Part shown: positions 10,950-19,796 of the stretch, in pieces | How the letters are laid out: every line of letters starts with the position of its first letter | How positions within the stretch are numbered: position 1 is the first letter of the stretch | Source: Sphingomonas sp. Leaf22 | GTDB taxonomy: Bacteria; Pseudomonadota; Alphaproteobacteria; Sphingomonadales; Sphingomonadaceae | NCBI RefSeq assembly: GCF_001421715.1 | Contig: NZ_LMKP01000001.1 | Coordinates: forward strand, 335,682 to 399,681 | Length of the DNA: 64,000 nt | Direction: 5' to 3' | The notes under the pieces: generated by a model | What the model was told of the DNA's origin: nothing | The model's database searches: none | The model's input: only the letters and a program-made list of their open reading frames with translations | Made by a program: the position numbers and the translations under genes

Positions 10950-12091
10950 GCAAACATTATGTCCTCGCCGCCGGGGGCACCGGGGGACATATGGTTCCTG
11001 CCGCCGCGCTGGCGGTCGAACTGACCCGGCGCGGCCACCGCGTCGCGCTGGTCAGCGACGAACGCGGCGTGCGGTTCCCCGACCTGTTCGACGGCATCCA
11101 GACCCATGTCCTGCCCGCCGGTCGGTTGAGCGGCGGGCCGATCGGCTGGCTGAAGGCCGGGCGGCAGATGCTGGCCGGGCGGTCGATGGCGATCGAACTG
11201 TACCGGACGTTCCGCCCCTCGGCGGTCATCGGTTTCGGCGGCTATCCGGCACTGCCGGCACTGCTCGCCGCCTTTGCGCAAAAGGTGCCGACGATCGTCC
11301 ACGAACAGAATGCCGTGCTCGGCCGGGTCAACCGGCTGGTCGCGGGCAGCGTCGATGCCATCGCCACCAGCTACGAACAGGTCGACCGTCTGAAGGACAA
11401 GCATGTCCCCAAGACGCATCTGGTCGGCAATCCGGTGCGCGACAGCGTCCTCACCCTGCGCGATCGTCCCTATCCGATGCTCGATGCGGAGGGAATTTTC
11501 CGCGTGCTGGTGACCGGCGGCAGCCAGGGGGCTAGCATCCTCAGCCAGGTCGTGCCCGACGGTCTCGCGCTGTTGCCCGTCGCGTTCCGTCGGCGGATGC
11601 AGGTGACGCATCAGGCACGGATCGAGGATATCGACCTGGTGCGCGCCAAATATGCCCAACACGGCATTCCGGCCGAGATCGCGACCTATCTGCCCGACCT
11701 GCCCGACCGGCTGGCATGGGCGCATGTCGTGATCGCGCGCGCCGGTGCCTCGACCATCGCCGAACTGACCGCCGCCGGCCGTCCCGCGATCCTCGTGCCG
11801 CTGCCCAGTGCGACCGACGATCACCAGACCGCGAATTGCCGCGAGATCGTGACGGCCGGTGGTGGCCGGGCGATCGCCCAGTCGCAATTCACTGCCGCGG
11901 AACTGGCGAAGCAAATCCAGAAGCTCGGCCTCGATCCCGCCGCGCTCGCCAATGCGGCGGCGCGTGCGCGCAGTTGCGGGCGGCCGTTCGCGGTGCGTGA
12001 CATGGCCGATCTGGTGGAGAGCATCGACGCACCCAAGGCGAAAGTGGGCAGGACCGCCCCCGCCAAACGACAGAAGGAAGCATTTGCGTGA
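10946..12091 (+). CDS. murG: lipid II synthase MurG (GlcNAc transferase)
   Basis: MurG transfers GlcNAc from UDP-GlcNAc to lipid I on the inner face of the membrane. The 381-residue GT28-family protein shows the N-terminal GGTGGHM loop, the [12 protein letters not shown] motif, the VTGGSQGA loop opening the C-terminal domain and the [11 protein letters not shown] sugar-nucleotide binding block. A basic tail ([18 protein letters not shown]) extends past the usual end. ATGA overlap with ftsW; its stop overlaps the murC GTG. Confidence 0.97.
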   Translation: MSKHYVLAAGGTGGHMVPAAALAVELTRRGHRVALVSDERGVRFPDLFDGIQTHVLPAGRLSGGPIGWLKAGRQMLAGRSMAIELYRTFRPSAVIGFGGYPALPALLAAFAQKVPTIVHEQNAVLGRVNRLVAGSVDAIATSYEQVDRLKDKHVPKTHLVGNPVRDSVLTLRDRPYPMLDAEGIFRVLVTGGSQGASILSQVVPDGLALLPVAFRRRMQVTHQARIEDIDLVRAKYAQHGIPAEIATYLPDLPDRLAWAHVVIARAGASTIAELTAAGRPAILVPLPSATDDHQTANCREIVTAGGGRAIAQSQFTAAELAKQIQKLGLDPAALANAAARARSCGRPFAVRDMADLVESIDAPKAKVGRTAPAKRQKEAFA

Positions 12092-13494
12092 AGGGTGTCG
12101 CGACCGATATCGGCACGATCCATTTCGTCGGCATCGGCGGCATCGGCATGTCGGGCATTGCCGAGGTGATGCACAATCTCGGCTACAAAGTGCAGGGATC
12201 GGACGTCGCCGAGGGCTATGTCGTCGACGGCCTGCGAGCGCGCGGTATCGACGTGCATATCGGCCACAAGGCGGAGAATGTGGAGGGCGTGGCGGTCGTC
12301 GTCACTTCCACCGCGATCAAGCCCGGCAATCCCGAACGCGACCATGCGCTGGCGAAGCGTATTCCGGTGGTGCGCCGTGCGGAGATGCTGGCCGAACTGA
12401 TGCGGCTGAAATCGACCGTCGCGGTCGCGGGGACGCATGGTAAGACGACCACAACCTCGCTGATCGCCGCGCTGCTCGATGCCGGCGGCGTCGATCCGAC
12501 CGTCATCAACGGCGGCATCATCAACAGCTACGGCTCGAACGCGCGGCTTGGCGCATCCGACTGGATGGTGGTCGAGGCCGACGAGAGCGACGGCAGCTTC
12601 CTGCGATTGGATGGCACGATCGCGGTGGTGACCAACATCGACCCCGAACATCTCGACCATTATGGCAGCTTCGACCGGGCGAAGGACGCCTATGTCGAAT
12701 TCATCGAGAATGTGCCCTTTTACGGCGCGGCGGTGCTCTGTCTCGATCACCCCGAAGTGCAGGCACTGATCCCGCGCATCCGCGACCGCCGTATCGTGAC
12801 CTATGGTTTCTCGGCCCAGTCCGACATTCGCGGCGTCGAGGTGACGGCGGGCCGCGACGGCAACCGCTTCGACTGCGTGGTACGCGACCGTGACGGCCAG
12901 ACCCGCACGATCTCGGGCATCCACCTGCCGATGGCCGGCCGCCACAATGTCCAGAACGCGCTGGCGGCGATCGCCGTCGCGGTCGAACTGGGTCTCGACG
13001 ACGCGACGATCGCGCAGGGCTTCGCGAAGTTCGGGGGCGTGAAGCGCCGCTTCACCCGCGTCGGCGAAGTGGCGGGCATGACCGTGATCGACGATTACGG
13101 CCACCACCCGGTCGAAATCCGCGCGGTGCTTTCCGCCGCCCGCGAAGCGACCGGCGGGCGGGTCATCGCCGTCGTCCAGCCGCACCGCTATTCGCGATTG
13201 GGCGCGCTGATGGACGAGTTCGCACAGGCGTTCAATGACGCTGATGCGGTCCATGTCCTGCCCGTCTATGCCGCGGGCGAGACCCCGGTCGACGGCGTGA
13301 GCGCCGAGGCACTGGTCGACGGCATCCGCCTGCGCGGCCACCGTTCGGCACAGGTCGCGGCGGACAAGGACGCGCTCGCCACCGCGCTCGCCGCCGAGGG
13401 GCAGGACGGCGACCTGATCGTCTGTCTAGGCGCGGGCGACATAACGAAGATCGCCGCCGGCCTGCCCGCCGCGATCGGTGAGAACCTCAAATGA
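12088..13494 (+). CDS. murC: UDP-N-acetylmuramate:L-alanine ligase MurC
   Basis: MurC adds the first residue, L-Ala, to UDP-MurNAc. The 468-residue Mur ligase starts with the [13 protein letters not shown] nucleotide loop, then has the ATP loop [11 protein letters not shown] near residue 115, [10 protein letters not shown] and the C-terminal [12 protein letters not shown] motif. The GTG start is tied to the murG stop (GTGA). The stop overlaps the ATG of a small conserved-looking gene placed before murB. Confidence 0.97.
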   Translation: MKGVATDIGTIHFVGIGGIGMSGIAEVMHNLGYKVQGSDVAEGYVVDGLRARGIDVHIGHKAENVEGVAVVVTSTAIKPGNPERDHALAKRIPVVRRAEMLAELMRLKSTVAVAGTHGKTTTTSLIAALLDAGGVDPTVINGGIINSYGSNARLGASDWMVVEADESDGSFLRLDGTIAVVTNIDPEHLDHYGSFDRAKDAYVEFIENVPFYGAAVLCLDHPEVQALIPRIRDRRIVTYGFSAQSDIRGVEVTAGRDGNRFDCVVRDRDGQTRTISGIHLPMAGRHNVQNALAAIAVAVELGLDDATIAQGFAKFGGVKRRFTRVGEVAGMTVIDDYGHHPVEIRAVLSAAREATGGRVIAVVQPHRYSRLGALMDEFAQAFNDADAVHVLPVYAAGETPVDGVSAEALVDGIRLRGHRSAQVAADKDALATALAAEGQDGDLIVCLGAGDITKIAAGLPAAIGENLK

Positions 13495-13685
13495 GCGACT
13501 GGTTCTCCACCGCGATCGAGATGCAGCGCGAAATCCTGCGTGCGCAACAGGCGCAGCTCGACGCCGCCGGCAAGCTCCTCGACACCGCCGAACAGCGGGA
13601 CATGACGCAAGTTGGCAAGCAGATCGTCGACGCACAGGCCGAGGCATGGACCGCATGGGCGCGCTTCTGGGGCGTCGGCAAATGA
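13491..13685 (+). CDS. 64-residue protein of unknown function between murC and murB
   Basis: This compact gene starts on an ATG overlapping the murC stop (ATGA) and stops inside the ATG of murB (ATGA), so it is embedded in the coupled chain and is very likely translated. The 64-residue product is soluble, rich in Gln/Ala/Asp and predicted helical, with an amphipathic pattern ([19 protein letters not shown]) and a Trp-rich end ([13 protein letters not shown]). It has no signal peptide or membrane segment. The helical Trp/Gln pattern weakly recalls phasin-like or small adaptor proteins, but I do not recognise the family. Its place suggests a role linked to wall precursor synthesis; this is inference. 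Confidence 0.8.
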   Translation: MSDWFSTAIEMQREILRAQQAQLDAAGKLLDTAEQRDMTQVGKQIVDAQAEAWTAWARFWGVGK

Positions 13686-14563
13686 CCCTGCCGCCGGTCC
13701 GTGGCAAACTGACCGCGAACGCCCCTTTGGCCCCGCTCGTCTGGTTCAAGGCGGGTGGCGCGGCGCAGTGGCTGTTCGAACCGGCCGATACGGACGACCT
13801 GTGCGACTTCCTCCGCGCGCTGGACCCCGCGACGCCGGTGATGGGGCTGGGCCTCGGCTCCAACCTGATCGTGCGCGACGGCGGCGTGCCCGGCGTCGTC
13901 GTCCGCCTCGGCAAGTCCTTCGCCAAGGTCGTCGCCGACGGCCTGACGCTCACCTGCGGCGGCGGGGCGAGCGGCATCCTCGTCTCCTCGACCGCGCGTG
14001 ACGCGGGCATTGCCGGCGTCGAATTCCTGCGCTCGATCCCCGGCACCGTCGGCGGTTTCGTGCGGATGAACGGCGGTGCCTATGGCCGCGAGGTGGCGGA
14101 CGTGCTGGTCGAGGCGCAGGTCGTGACTCGCGACGGCACGCTGACGACGCTGGCCAACGCCGACCTCCACTACCGCTACCGCCACAGCGACCTGCCCGAT
14201 GGCTCGATCGTCGTGTCCGCTACCTTTCGCGGCGAGCAGGGCGAACCGCAGACGATCCAGGCCGAAATGGACCGCATCGCCGCCGCTCGCGAAGCCTCGC
14301 AACCCTTGCGCTCGAAGACCGGCGGTTCGACCTTCAAGAACCCCGACGGGCACAAGGCATGGGCGCTGGTCGACGCCGCCGGCTGCCGGGGCCTGACGCG
14401 TGGCGATGCGCAGGTGTCGGAGAAACACTGCAACTTCCTGCTCAACACCGGCAACGCCTCCAGCGCCGACATCGAGGCGCTGGGCGAGGACGTCCGCGCG
14501 AAGGTGCTTGCCGGATCGGGCGTGACGCTGGAGTGGGAAATTCAGCGGGTGGGGGTGGCGTGA
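13682..14563 (+). CDS. murB: UDP-N-acetylenolpyruvoylglucosamine reductase MurB
   Basis: MurB is the FAD- and NADPH-dependent reductase that makes UDP-MurNAc. The 293-residue protein has the FAD-binding segment LGLGSNLIVRDGG, RSIPGTVGGFVRMNGGAYG in the catalytic domain, YRHSDLP, and SEKHCNFLLNTG near the C-terminus, typical of type II MurB. The start is the ATG overlapping the preceding small gene; the open frame upstream (from 13478) belongs to the antisense-like shadow of other genes. At its 3' end the stop overlaps a GTG that opens the short repeat-derived frame preceding ddl. Confidence 0.96.
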   Translation: MTLPPVRGKLTANAPLAPLVWFKAGGAAQWLFEPADTDDLCDFLRALDPATPVMGLGLGSNLIVRDGGVPGVVVRLGKSFAKVVADGLTLTCGGGASGILVSSTARDAGIAGVEFLRSIPGTVGGFVRMNGGAYGREVADVLVEAQVVTRDGTLTTLANADLHYRYRHSDLPDGSIVVSATFRGEQGEPQTIQAEMDRIAAAREASQPLRSKTGGSTFKNPDGHKAWALVDAAGCRGLTRGDAQVSEKHCNFLLNTGNASSADIEALGEDVRAKVLAGSGVTLEWEIQRVGVA

Positions 14564-14736
14564 CCAACCTATCACCAACCACCCCGTTCGGTTCGAGCAG
14601 CTTCGAGCGAAGTCGAGAAGCGCCCGTCGAGAACGCGCGCGTCACCACCGCCTTCTCGACTACGGGTCTCGACAAGCTCGACCCTGCGCTCGAAGCAAAC
14701 GGGTATAGTGTGATAACGAAGGAACCGACCGCGTGA
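14560..14736 (+). CDS. 58-codon frame carried by an inserted repeat between murB and ddl
   Basis: An open frame starts with a GTG overlapping the murB stop (GTGA) and ends with a TGA overlapping the ddl GTG start (GTGA). Most of it is dispersed-repeat DNA. The predicted product (FGSSSFERSREAPVENAR and onward) has no recognisable domain and is unlikely to be a functional protein. It could still be translated and so keep ribosomes moving from murB to ddl. Treat it as a possible coupling frame rather than a conserved gene. Confidence 0.3.
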   Translation: MTNLSPTTPFGSSSFERSREAPVENARVTTAFSTTGLDKLDPALEANGYSVITKEPTA

Positions 14737-14738
14737 CC
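14566..14738. repeat. dispersed inverted-repeat element inserted at the murB/ddl junction
   Basis: The segment carries inverted arms. The left arm is CCCGTTCGGTTCGAGC followed by TCGAGCGAAGTCGAGAAG. The right arm is CTTCTCGAC followed by GCGCTCGAAGCAAACGGG, its approximate reverse complement. Outside these, TATCAC on the left pairs with GTGATA on the right. An 8-base direct duplication, GCGTGACC, flanks it at 14558-14565 and 14731-14738, looking like a target-site duplication. Without the element, murB and ddl would overlap as GTGA, like the neighbouring genes. It has no transposase, so it would be a non-autonomous MITE-like element. Confidence 0.75.
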
Positions 14739-15656
14739 GACCCCCTGCACATCGTCGTCCTCATGGGCGGCTGGTCGTCGGAACGCGAAGTCTCGCTGAT
14801 GTCCGGCGCGGGCGTCGCCACCGCGCTCGAATCGCTCGGGCACAATGTCACCCGCATCGACATGGACCGCAACATCGCCGCGCGCCTGACCGAAGCCAAA
14901 CCCGACCTCGTCTTCAACGCCCTCCACGGTTCGCCCGGCGAAGACGGCACGGTACAGGGCATGATGGACCTGATGGGCCTGCGCTATACGCATAGCGGCC
15001 TCGCCACCTCGGTCATCGCGATCGACAAGGTGCTGACCAAGCAGGCGCTGGTGCCTGCCGGCGTGCCGATGCCCGGCGGCCGCATCGTGAAGACGCAGGA
15101 ACTGCACGACCGCGACCCGCTGCCGCGCCCGTACGTCCTGAAACCCGTCAGCGAAGGCTCCTCGGTCGGCGTCGCCATCGTCACCGACGATAGCAATGTC
15201 GGCAACCCGATCGCAGCGGACTCCAAAGGCCCATGGCAGGAATTCGACGAACTCCTCGCCGAACCGTTCATCCGTGGCCGCGAACTGACCACTGCGGTGC
15301 TCGGCGACCGTGCCCTCGGCGTCACCGAACTGAAGCCCAAAAGCGGCTTCTACGATTACGACAGCAAATATACCGACGGCCTGACCGAACATGTCTGCCC
15401 TGCCGACATCCCCGACGACATCGCCCAGGCGTGCATGGCCTATGCCGTCACCGCCCACCGCGTGCTCGGCTGCAAGGGCGCGTCGCGCACCGACTTCCGC
15501 TGGGACGATAGCCAAGGCATCGACGGCCTGTTCGTCCTCGAAACCAATACCCAGCCCGGCATGACCCCCTTGAGCCTCGTCCCCGAACAGGCGCGCCATG
15601 TCGGCATGAGCTACGAAGCCCTTGTCGGCTGGATCGTGGAAGAGGCGATGCGATGA
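14733..15656 (+). CDS. ddl: D-alanine:D-alanine ligase
   Basis: Ddl is the ATP-grasp enzyme that makes the D-Ala-D-Ala used by MurF. The 307-residue protein has the N-terminal VVLMGGWSSEREVSLMSG motif, the LHGSPGEDGTVQGM block, the ATP-grasp core (YVLKPVSEGSSVGV) and the metal-binding end LETNTQPGMTPLSLVPEQ. Length is standard for DdlB-type enzymes. The GTG start overlaps the stop of the short frame in the repeat element; its own stop overlaps the ftsQ ATG. Confidence 0.96.
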   Translation: MTDPLHIVVLMGGWSSEREVSLMSGAGVATALESLGHNVTRIDMDRNIAARLTEAKPDLVFNALHGSPGEDGTVQGMMDLMGLRYTHSGLATSVIAIDKVLTKQALVPAGVPMPGGRIVKTQELHDRDPLPRPYVLKPVSEGSSVGVAIVTDDSNVGNPIAADSKGPWQEFDELLAEPFIRGRELTTAVLGDRALGVTELKPKSGFYDYDSKYTDGLTEHVCPADIPDDIAQACMAYAVTAHRVLGCKGASRTDFRWDDSQGIDGLFVLETNTQPGMTPLSLVPEQARHVGMSYEALVGWIVEEAMR

Positions 15657-16582
15657 CCCAGACCGGCAAGCGCGTCGTCCAGACCCGCACCGTCAAGCCC
15701 AAGCGCCGCGTCCAGCAGAAGCGCCCGGTCCGTGCCTCGGTCCTCGATCAGGCGGTCGCCGCACTGCCCGGTGGTGCCGCGACCGCGCGCCGCATCGTCG
15801 GGTGGAGCCTGACCGCCGGGGCCGGGGCGATCGTCGTCGCGCTCGCCAACTGGTTCGGCCTGTTCGGCATGGTCGGCGTGGCGGCGGCCGAAGCGGTCGG
15901 ATCGGCCGGCTTCCGCGTCGAACAGATCGAGGTGACCGGCCTCAAACGCATGGACGCGACCTCGGTCTATGCCGTGGCACTCGACCAGCGGTCGCGGGCG
16001 ATGCCGCTGGTCGATCTCGACGCCACCCGGCAGAAACTGCTCGGCTATGGCTGGATCGCCGATGCCCGCGTCTCGCGCCGGCTGCCCGATACGCTGGTCG
16101 TCGACGTGGTCGAACGCGATCCCGCGGCGGTGTGGCAGAACAAGGGTCAGTTGATGCTGATCGACGAGGGCGGCGTGCTGCTCGACGGTGTCCAGCCCAA
16201 CCGGATGCCGCGCCTGCCGCTGGTCATCGGCGACGGTGCGAATGCGCAGGAACCCGCCTATCGCAAGCTGATGGCAGCCGCGCCCGCGCTGAAACCGGTG
16301 GTAAAGGCGGCGGTGTGGATCGGCAATCGCCGCTGGGACATCCTGTTCCAGACCGGCGAGCGGCTGGTCCTGCCCGAAGGCGAGGCCGATTCGGCGAAGG
16401 CGCTGGTGAAGTTCGCCCAGCTCGACGGCACGCTCGGCCTGCTCGGCAAGGGCTATGACCGGTTCGACCTGCGCGATCCGACCAAGCTGGTCGTGCGGAT
16501 GAAACATGCGACGCCGGACGAGGGCGAGGACGACGCTGGCGACAATGCGACCGCGGCGGCACCGCCGACCGACGTCGACTGA
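15653..16582 (+). CDS. ftsQ: cell division protein FtsQ
   Basis: FtsQ is a bitopic divisome protein that joins FtsL/FtsB to later septal proteins. The 309-residue product has a long basic cytoplasmic N-terminus, one membrane segment at about residues 45-68, and a periplasmic POTRA domain starting near residue 85 (FRVEQIEVTGLKRM), then the FtsQ beta domain (DRFDLRDPTKLVVRM near the end). An acidic Asp/Ala tail closes the protein. It begins with the ATG overlapping ddl and is followed after 13 bases by ftsA. Confidence 0.93.
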   Translation: MTQTGKRVVQTRTVKPKRRVQQKRPVRASVLDQAVAALPGGAATARRIVGWSLTAGAGAIVVALANWFGLFGMVGVAAAEAVGSAGFRVEQIEVTGLKRMDATSVYAVALDQRSRAMPLVDLDATRQKLLGYGWIADARVSRRLPDTLVVDVVERDPAAVWQNKGQLMLIDEGGVLLDGVQPNRMPRLPLVIGDGANAQEPAYRKLMAAAPALKPVVKAAVWIGNRRWDILFQTGERLVLPEGEADSAKALVKFAQLDGTLGLLGKGYDRFDLRDPTKLVVRMKHATPDEGEDDAGDNATAAAPPTDVD

Positions 16583-16595
16583 ACAGGGGGGGCAT

Positions 16596-17855
16596 ATGGC
16601 GAAGACGGCACCGGAAGGCATCATCACCGCACTCGACATCGGCACGTCGAAAGTGTCGGCACTGATCGCGCGCGTCGACGACAGCGGCGAACTGACCGTG
16701 CTCGGCACCGGCCAGCGCGAGAGTCGCGGCGTCAAGCGCGGCTATATCGCCGACATGAAAGCGACCGAGACGGCGGTTCGCGAAGCGGTCGAACAGGCCG
16801 AACGCATCGCCGGCTTCAATATCGAGGATGTGTGGGTCAGCTTTTCGGCGGGTGGCCTCGTGTCCGATATCGTCAAGCTGGAGGTCGATCTGGGCGGCCA
16901 CCGCGTCGAACAGTCCGATATCGATGCGCTGCTCAAGGCCGGTCGCAACGCGATCGATCCGGGTCAGCGCATGGTGCTGCATGCGCAGCCGATGCGCTAC
17001 ACCCTCGACGGTCTGGGCGGGGTGCAGGAGCCCAAGGGGCTGCACGCCGATCGCCTCGGGGTCGAAATCCATGTCGTCGCCACTGAAGGATCGCCGGTCC
17101 GAAATCTCGACCTGTGCGTCCGTTCGGCGCATCTCGAAACCAAATCGATCGTCGCCGCGCCGGTCGCGACCGGGCTTGCCTGCCTGTCGGAGGAAGAGCG
17201 CGAACTGGGCGTCGCGCTGGTCGAAATCGGTGCGGGGATCACCAACGTCTCGGTCTTCGCCAATGGCGTGCTGACCGGCCTCGCCTCGATCGCGATGGGG
17301 GCCAGCGACATCACCGACGACGTCGCCTCGGCCTTCGGCACCAACCGGGCGCAGGCCGAGCGGCTGAAATGCTTCTACGGGTCGGCCAACATGTCGCCGC
17401 GCGACAATCACGACATGATCGAGGTCGCACCGGTCCGCGCGGACGAGGATGCGGAGGGGACGCGGATCACCCGCGCGCAACTCATCACCACCATCCGCCA
17501 GCGGCTCGAACGGCTGGTCGGCGAAATCGGCAAGGAACTGCGCCGGCTGAACTTCGACGATCCGGTCGGGCGACAGGTCGTGCTGACCGGCGGCGGTGCC
17601 GAGTTGAAGGGGATCGCCGATTACGCGCAACAGGCGCTGGGTCGCCCGGTCCGCGTCGGTCGCGCGCGCGGGTTGACCGCGTTGCCGGAGGCGCATTCGG
17701 GTCCCGGCTTCGCGACGCTGGCCGGCCTCGCCATGTTCGCCGCATCGAACCCGGTCGATTTGCGCGCGTTACAACCCACGCAGCAGATGGTATCGCGCCC
17801 CAGTACGGGTGCGCTGTTCCAGCGGCTGATGACCGCGTTCCGCACCAACTATTGA
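16596..17855 (+). CDS. ftsA: cell division protein FtsA
   Basis: FtsA is the actin-like ATPase that tethers FtsZ to the inner membrane. The 419-residue product opens with ALDIGTSKVSALIAR (phosphate-binding loop), has the SHS2 insert (about residues 84-165), the second nucleotide motif (VEIGAGITNVSVF) and VVLTGGGAELKGI. It ends in an amphipathic membrane-targeting helix (GALFQRLMTAFRTNY). The ATG at 16596 follows a strong purine-rich ribosome site (ACAGGGGGGG) and is preferred to the open upstream frame within ftsQ. A 104-base gap precedes ftsZ. Confidence 0.96.
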   Translation: MAKTAPEGIITALDIGTSKVSALIARVDDSGELTVLGTGQRESRGVKRGYIADMKATETAVREAVEQAERIAGFNIEDVWVSFSAGGLVSDIVKLEVDLGGHRVEQSDIDALLKAGRNAIDPGQRMVLHAQPMRYTLDGLGGVQEPKGLHADRLGVEIHVVATEGSPVRNLDLCVRSAHLETKSIVAAPVATGLACLSEEERELGVALVEIGAGITNVSVFANGVLTGLASIAMGASDITDDVASAFGTNRAQAERLKCFYGSANMSPRDNHDMIEVAPVRADEDAEGTRITRAQLITTIRQRLERLVGEIGKELRRLNFDDPVGRQVVLTGGGAELKGIADYAQQALGRPVRVGRARGLTALPEAHSGPGFATLAGLAMFAASNPVDLRALQPTQQMVSRPSTGALFQRLMTAFRTNY

Positions 17856-17959
17856 CTTTTTCTACCCATCGGGCCGCGGGGGACTAGGATCGCCCCGCCG
17901 CTTGATGCACAACGGCATGGTAATTGTGCCCGGTGCCGGCCGGGACAGGGAGACCGAGT
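17856..17959 (+). promoter_or_regulatory. ftsA-ftsZ intergenic region
   Basis: This 104-base gap is the longest between dcw genes apart from the repeat insertion before ddl. It may hold an ftsZ promoter, as in many bacteria, but no -35/-10 pair with good spacing is clear to the eye. A GACAGGGAGA ribosome site lies just before the ftsZ ATG. Confidence 0.35.
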
Positions 17960-19480
17960 ATGAGCATCGAATTTCTGGCACCCGACGTGGACGAACTGAC
18001 CCCGCGCATTACCGTGATCGGGGTCGGCGGTGCCGGCGGCAACGCGATCGCGAACATGATCCGTGCCGAGGTGCAGGGGGTCGAGTTCCTCGTCGCCAAC
18101 ACCGACGCGCAGGCGCTCAAGCAGTCGTCCGCGCCGCAGCGTATTCAGCTGGGCGCGAAGATCACCCAGGGTCTGGGCGCGGGCAGCCGCCCCGAAATCG
18201 GCCGCGCCGCTGCCGAGGAGACCATCGAAGCGGTCCAGAAGAGCCTCGAGGGCGCGCATATGTGCTTCATCGCCGCCGGCATGGGCGGCGGCACCGGCAC
18301 CGGCGCGGCACCCGTGATCGCCAAGGCGGCGCGCGAGATGGGCATCCTGACCGTCGGCGTCGTGACCCGTCCGTTCGCGTTCGAGGGCAAGCGTCGCGGC
18401 AAGTCGGCCGAGGCCGGCATCGAGGAGCTGCAGAAGTACGTCGATACGCTGATCGTCATCCCGAACCAGAATCTGTTCCTGATCGCCAACGCCAACACGA
18501 CGTTCAAGCAGGCCTTCGAAATGGCCGACGAAGTGTTGCAGCAGGGCGTGCGCGGCATCACCGACCTCATGGTCATGCCCGGCCTCATCAACCTCGACTT
18601 CGCCGACGTCCGTTCGGTGATGCAGGAGATGGGCAAGGCGATGATGGGCACCGGCGAGGCCGAAGGTGACAATCGCGCCATCGAGGCGGCGCAGCAGGCG
18701 ATCGCCAACCCGCTGCTCGACGGCGTGTCGCTGAACGGTGCCAAGGGTGTGATCGTGTCGATCACCGGCGGCGACGACATGCGTCTGCTCGAAGTGGACG
18801 AAGCCGCGAACCACATTCGCGAGCTGGTCGACGAAGACGCCAACATCATCTGGGGTTCGGCGTTCAACAGCGAGCTGGAAGGCAAGATCCGCGTGTCGGT
18901 CGTCGCGACCGGTATCGAGGATGAAAAGCCGTCGCAGGCACAGCCGGCTCCGGCCCAGGCCGAACCGACCCGCGCCTTCTCGTTCAACGCGCCGCGTCGC
19001 CCGGCCACGTCCGTCCCGGTCGCGCCGAGCGGTGCCGCTGCCGAACATCTCCAGGAAGCGCCTGCGCCCGCGCCGATGGAACGCTTCCCGCAGGGGGCGA
19101 GCCAGCCGTCGGCGTCGGAACGGGTCGTGCCGCATTCGACCTACGACGCCCCGCAGCACGCGTCGCAGCATGCACCGGTGCAACCTTCGCACGGCGATGA
19201 GGACGAACTGGTGCTCGGTGCCGAAGCCGCCGCACCCGCGCCCGCACCGACCCCGGCCAGCGATTTCGGCGTGTCGTCCAGCGAAGGCCGTCGTCGCTGG
19301 CTGACCCCGGAAGCGCCTGCCGAACCGGCCCCGCGCGAAGAAGCGGCACCGACCCGCAAGCCCGGCGGTACGTTGTTCGAACGCATGGCGAACGCCGGCC
19401 GCGCCCCCGCGCGCGGCACCGACGATGGTAAGGAACCGCTGGACATCCCGCGCTTCCTCCACCGCCAGAACAACCAGTAA
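17960..19480 (+). CDS. ftsZ: cell division protein FtsZ
   Basis: FtsZ is the tubulin-like GTPase that forms the division ring. The 506-residue protein has the N-terminal [13 protein letters not shown] loop, the tubulin signature [13 protein letters not shown] near residue 110, and the T7 synergy loop ([15 protein letters not shown]). A roughly 170-residue Ala/Pro-rich linker follows, ending in the conserved FtsA/ZipA-binding peptide ([13 protein letters not shown]). The ATG at 17960 precedes [13 protein letters not shown] and is preferred to the in-frame upstream start at 17924. The long linker is normal for alphaproteobacteria. Confidence 0.98.
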   Translation: MSIEFLAPDVDELTPRITVIGVGGAGGNAIANMIRAEVQGVEFLVANTDAQALKQSSAPQRIQLGAKITQGLGAGSRPEIGRAAAEETIEAVQKSLEGAHMCFIAAGMGGGTGTGAAPVIAKAAREMGILTVGVVTRPFAFEGKRRGKSAEAGIEELQKYVDTLIVIPNQNLFLIANANTTFKQAFEMADEVLQQGVRGITDLMVMPGLINLDFADVRSVMQEMGKAMMGTGEAEGDNRAIEAAQQAIANPLLDGVSLNGAKGVIVSITGGDDMRLLEVDEAANHIRELVDEDANIIWGSAFNSELEGKIRVSVVATGIEDEKPSQAQPAPAQAEPTRAFSFNAPRRPATSVPVAPSGAAAEHLQEAPAPAPMERFPQGASQPSASERVVPHSTYDAPQHASQHAPVQPSHGDEDELVLGAEAAAPAPAPTPASDFGVSSSEGRRRWLTPEAPAEPAPREEAAPTRKPGGTLFERMANAGRAPARGTDDGKEPLDIPRFLHRQNNQ

Positions 19481-19488
19481 GGCAACCC

Positions 19489-19512
19489 GCCCCGCGACCG
19501 GCATCGCGGGGC
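19489..19512 (+). terminator. hairpin downstream of ftsZ
   Basis: A perfect 9-bp stem, GCCCCGCGA and TCGCGGGGC around a 6-base loop, begins 9 bases after the ftsZ stop. There is no T-run after it, so it may act as an mRNA-stabilising 3' hairpin or a weak or Rho-assisted terminator rather than a classical intrinsic one. Confidence 0.45.
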
Positions 19513-19524
19513 AACACCCGGAAA

Positions 19525-19576
19525 TCCTCCCCGCTGCGCGGGGAGGGGGACCATCCGCAGGATGGTGGAGGGGGGG
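19525..19576. repeat. dispersed palindromic repeat (CTCCCC...GGGGAGG type)
   Basis: The stretch reads CCTCCCCGC/GCGGGGAGG followed by CCATCC/GGATGG and GGAGGGG, a double hairpin. Closely similar units occur at 47211-47259 and, inverted, at 47289-47340. The rest of the 316-base gap to the next gene shows no coding frame with support. Confidence 0.75.
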
Positions 19577-19796
19577 GCTTCCGCAACCGGAACCGAAGAA
19601 ACTTTCCTACACCCCCAAACCCTGCCAGACTCGAAACCGGCAACAGCCGCCCACCCAGCCCGCCCGGAAACACGCCACTACGTGGCACCTTCGTCACCTT
19701 CGCCGCCCGTTCGTCGCCACGACCACTCGCTTCGTCGCCGACCGTGCGCAACCACCATTCCCGGTTCAGCCCCGACATGGTGTAGCGAGGTCGCCC

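Noticed and set aside
14580..14720. tRNA-like GGTTCGAG motif at the murB/ddl gap
   Set aside because: It belongs to inverted repeat arms; no acceptor, D or anticodon stem can be built around it.
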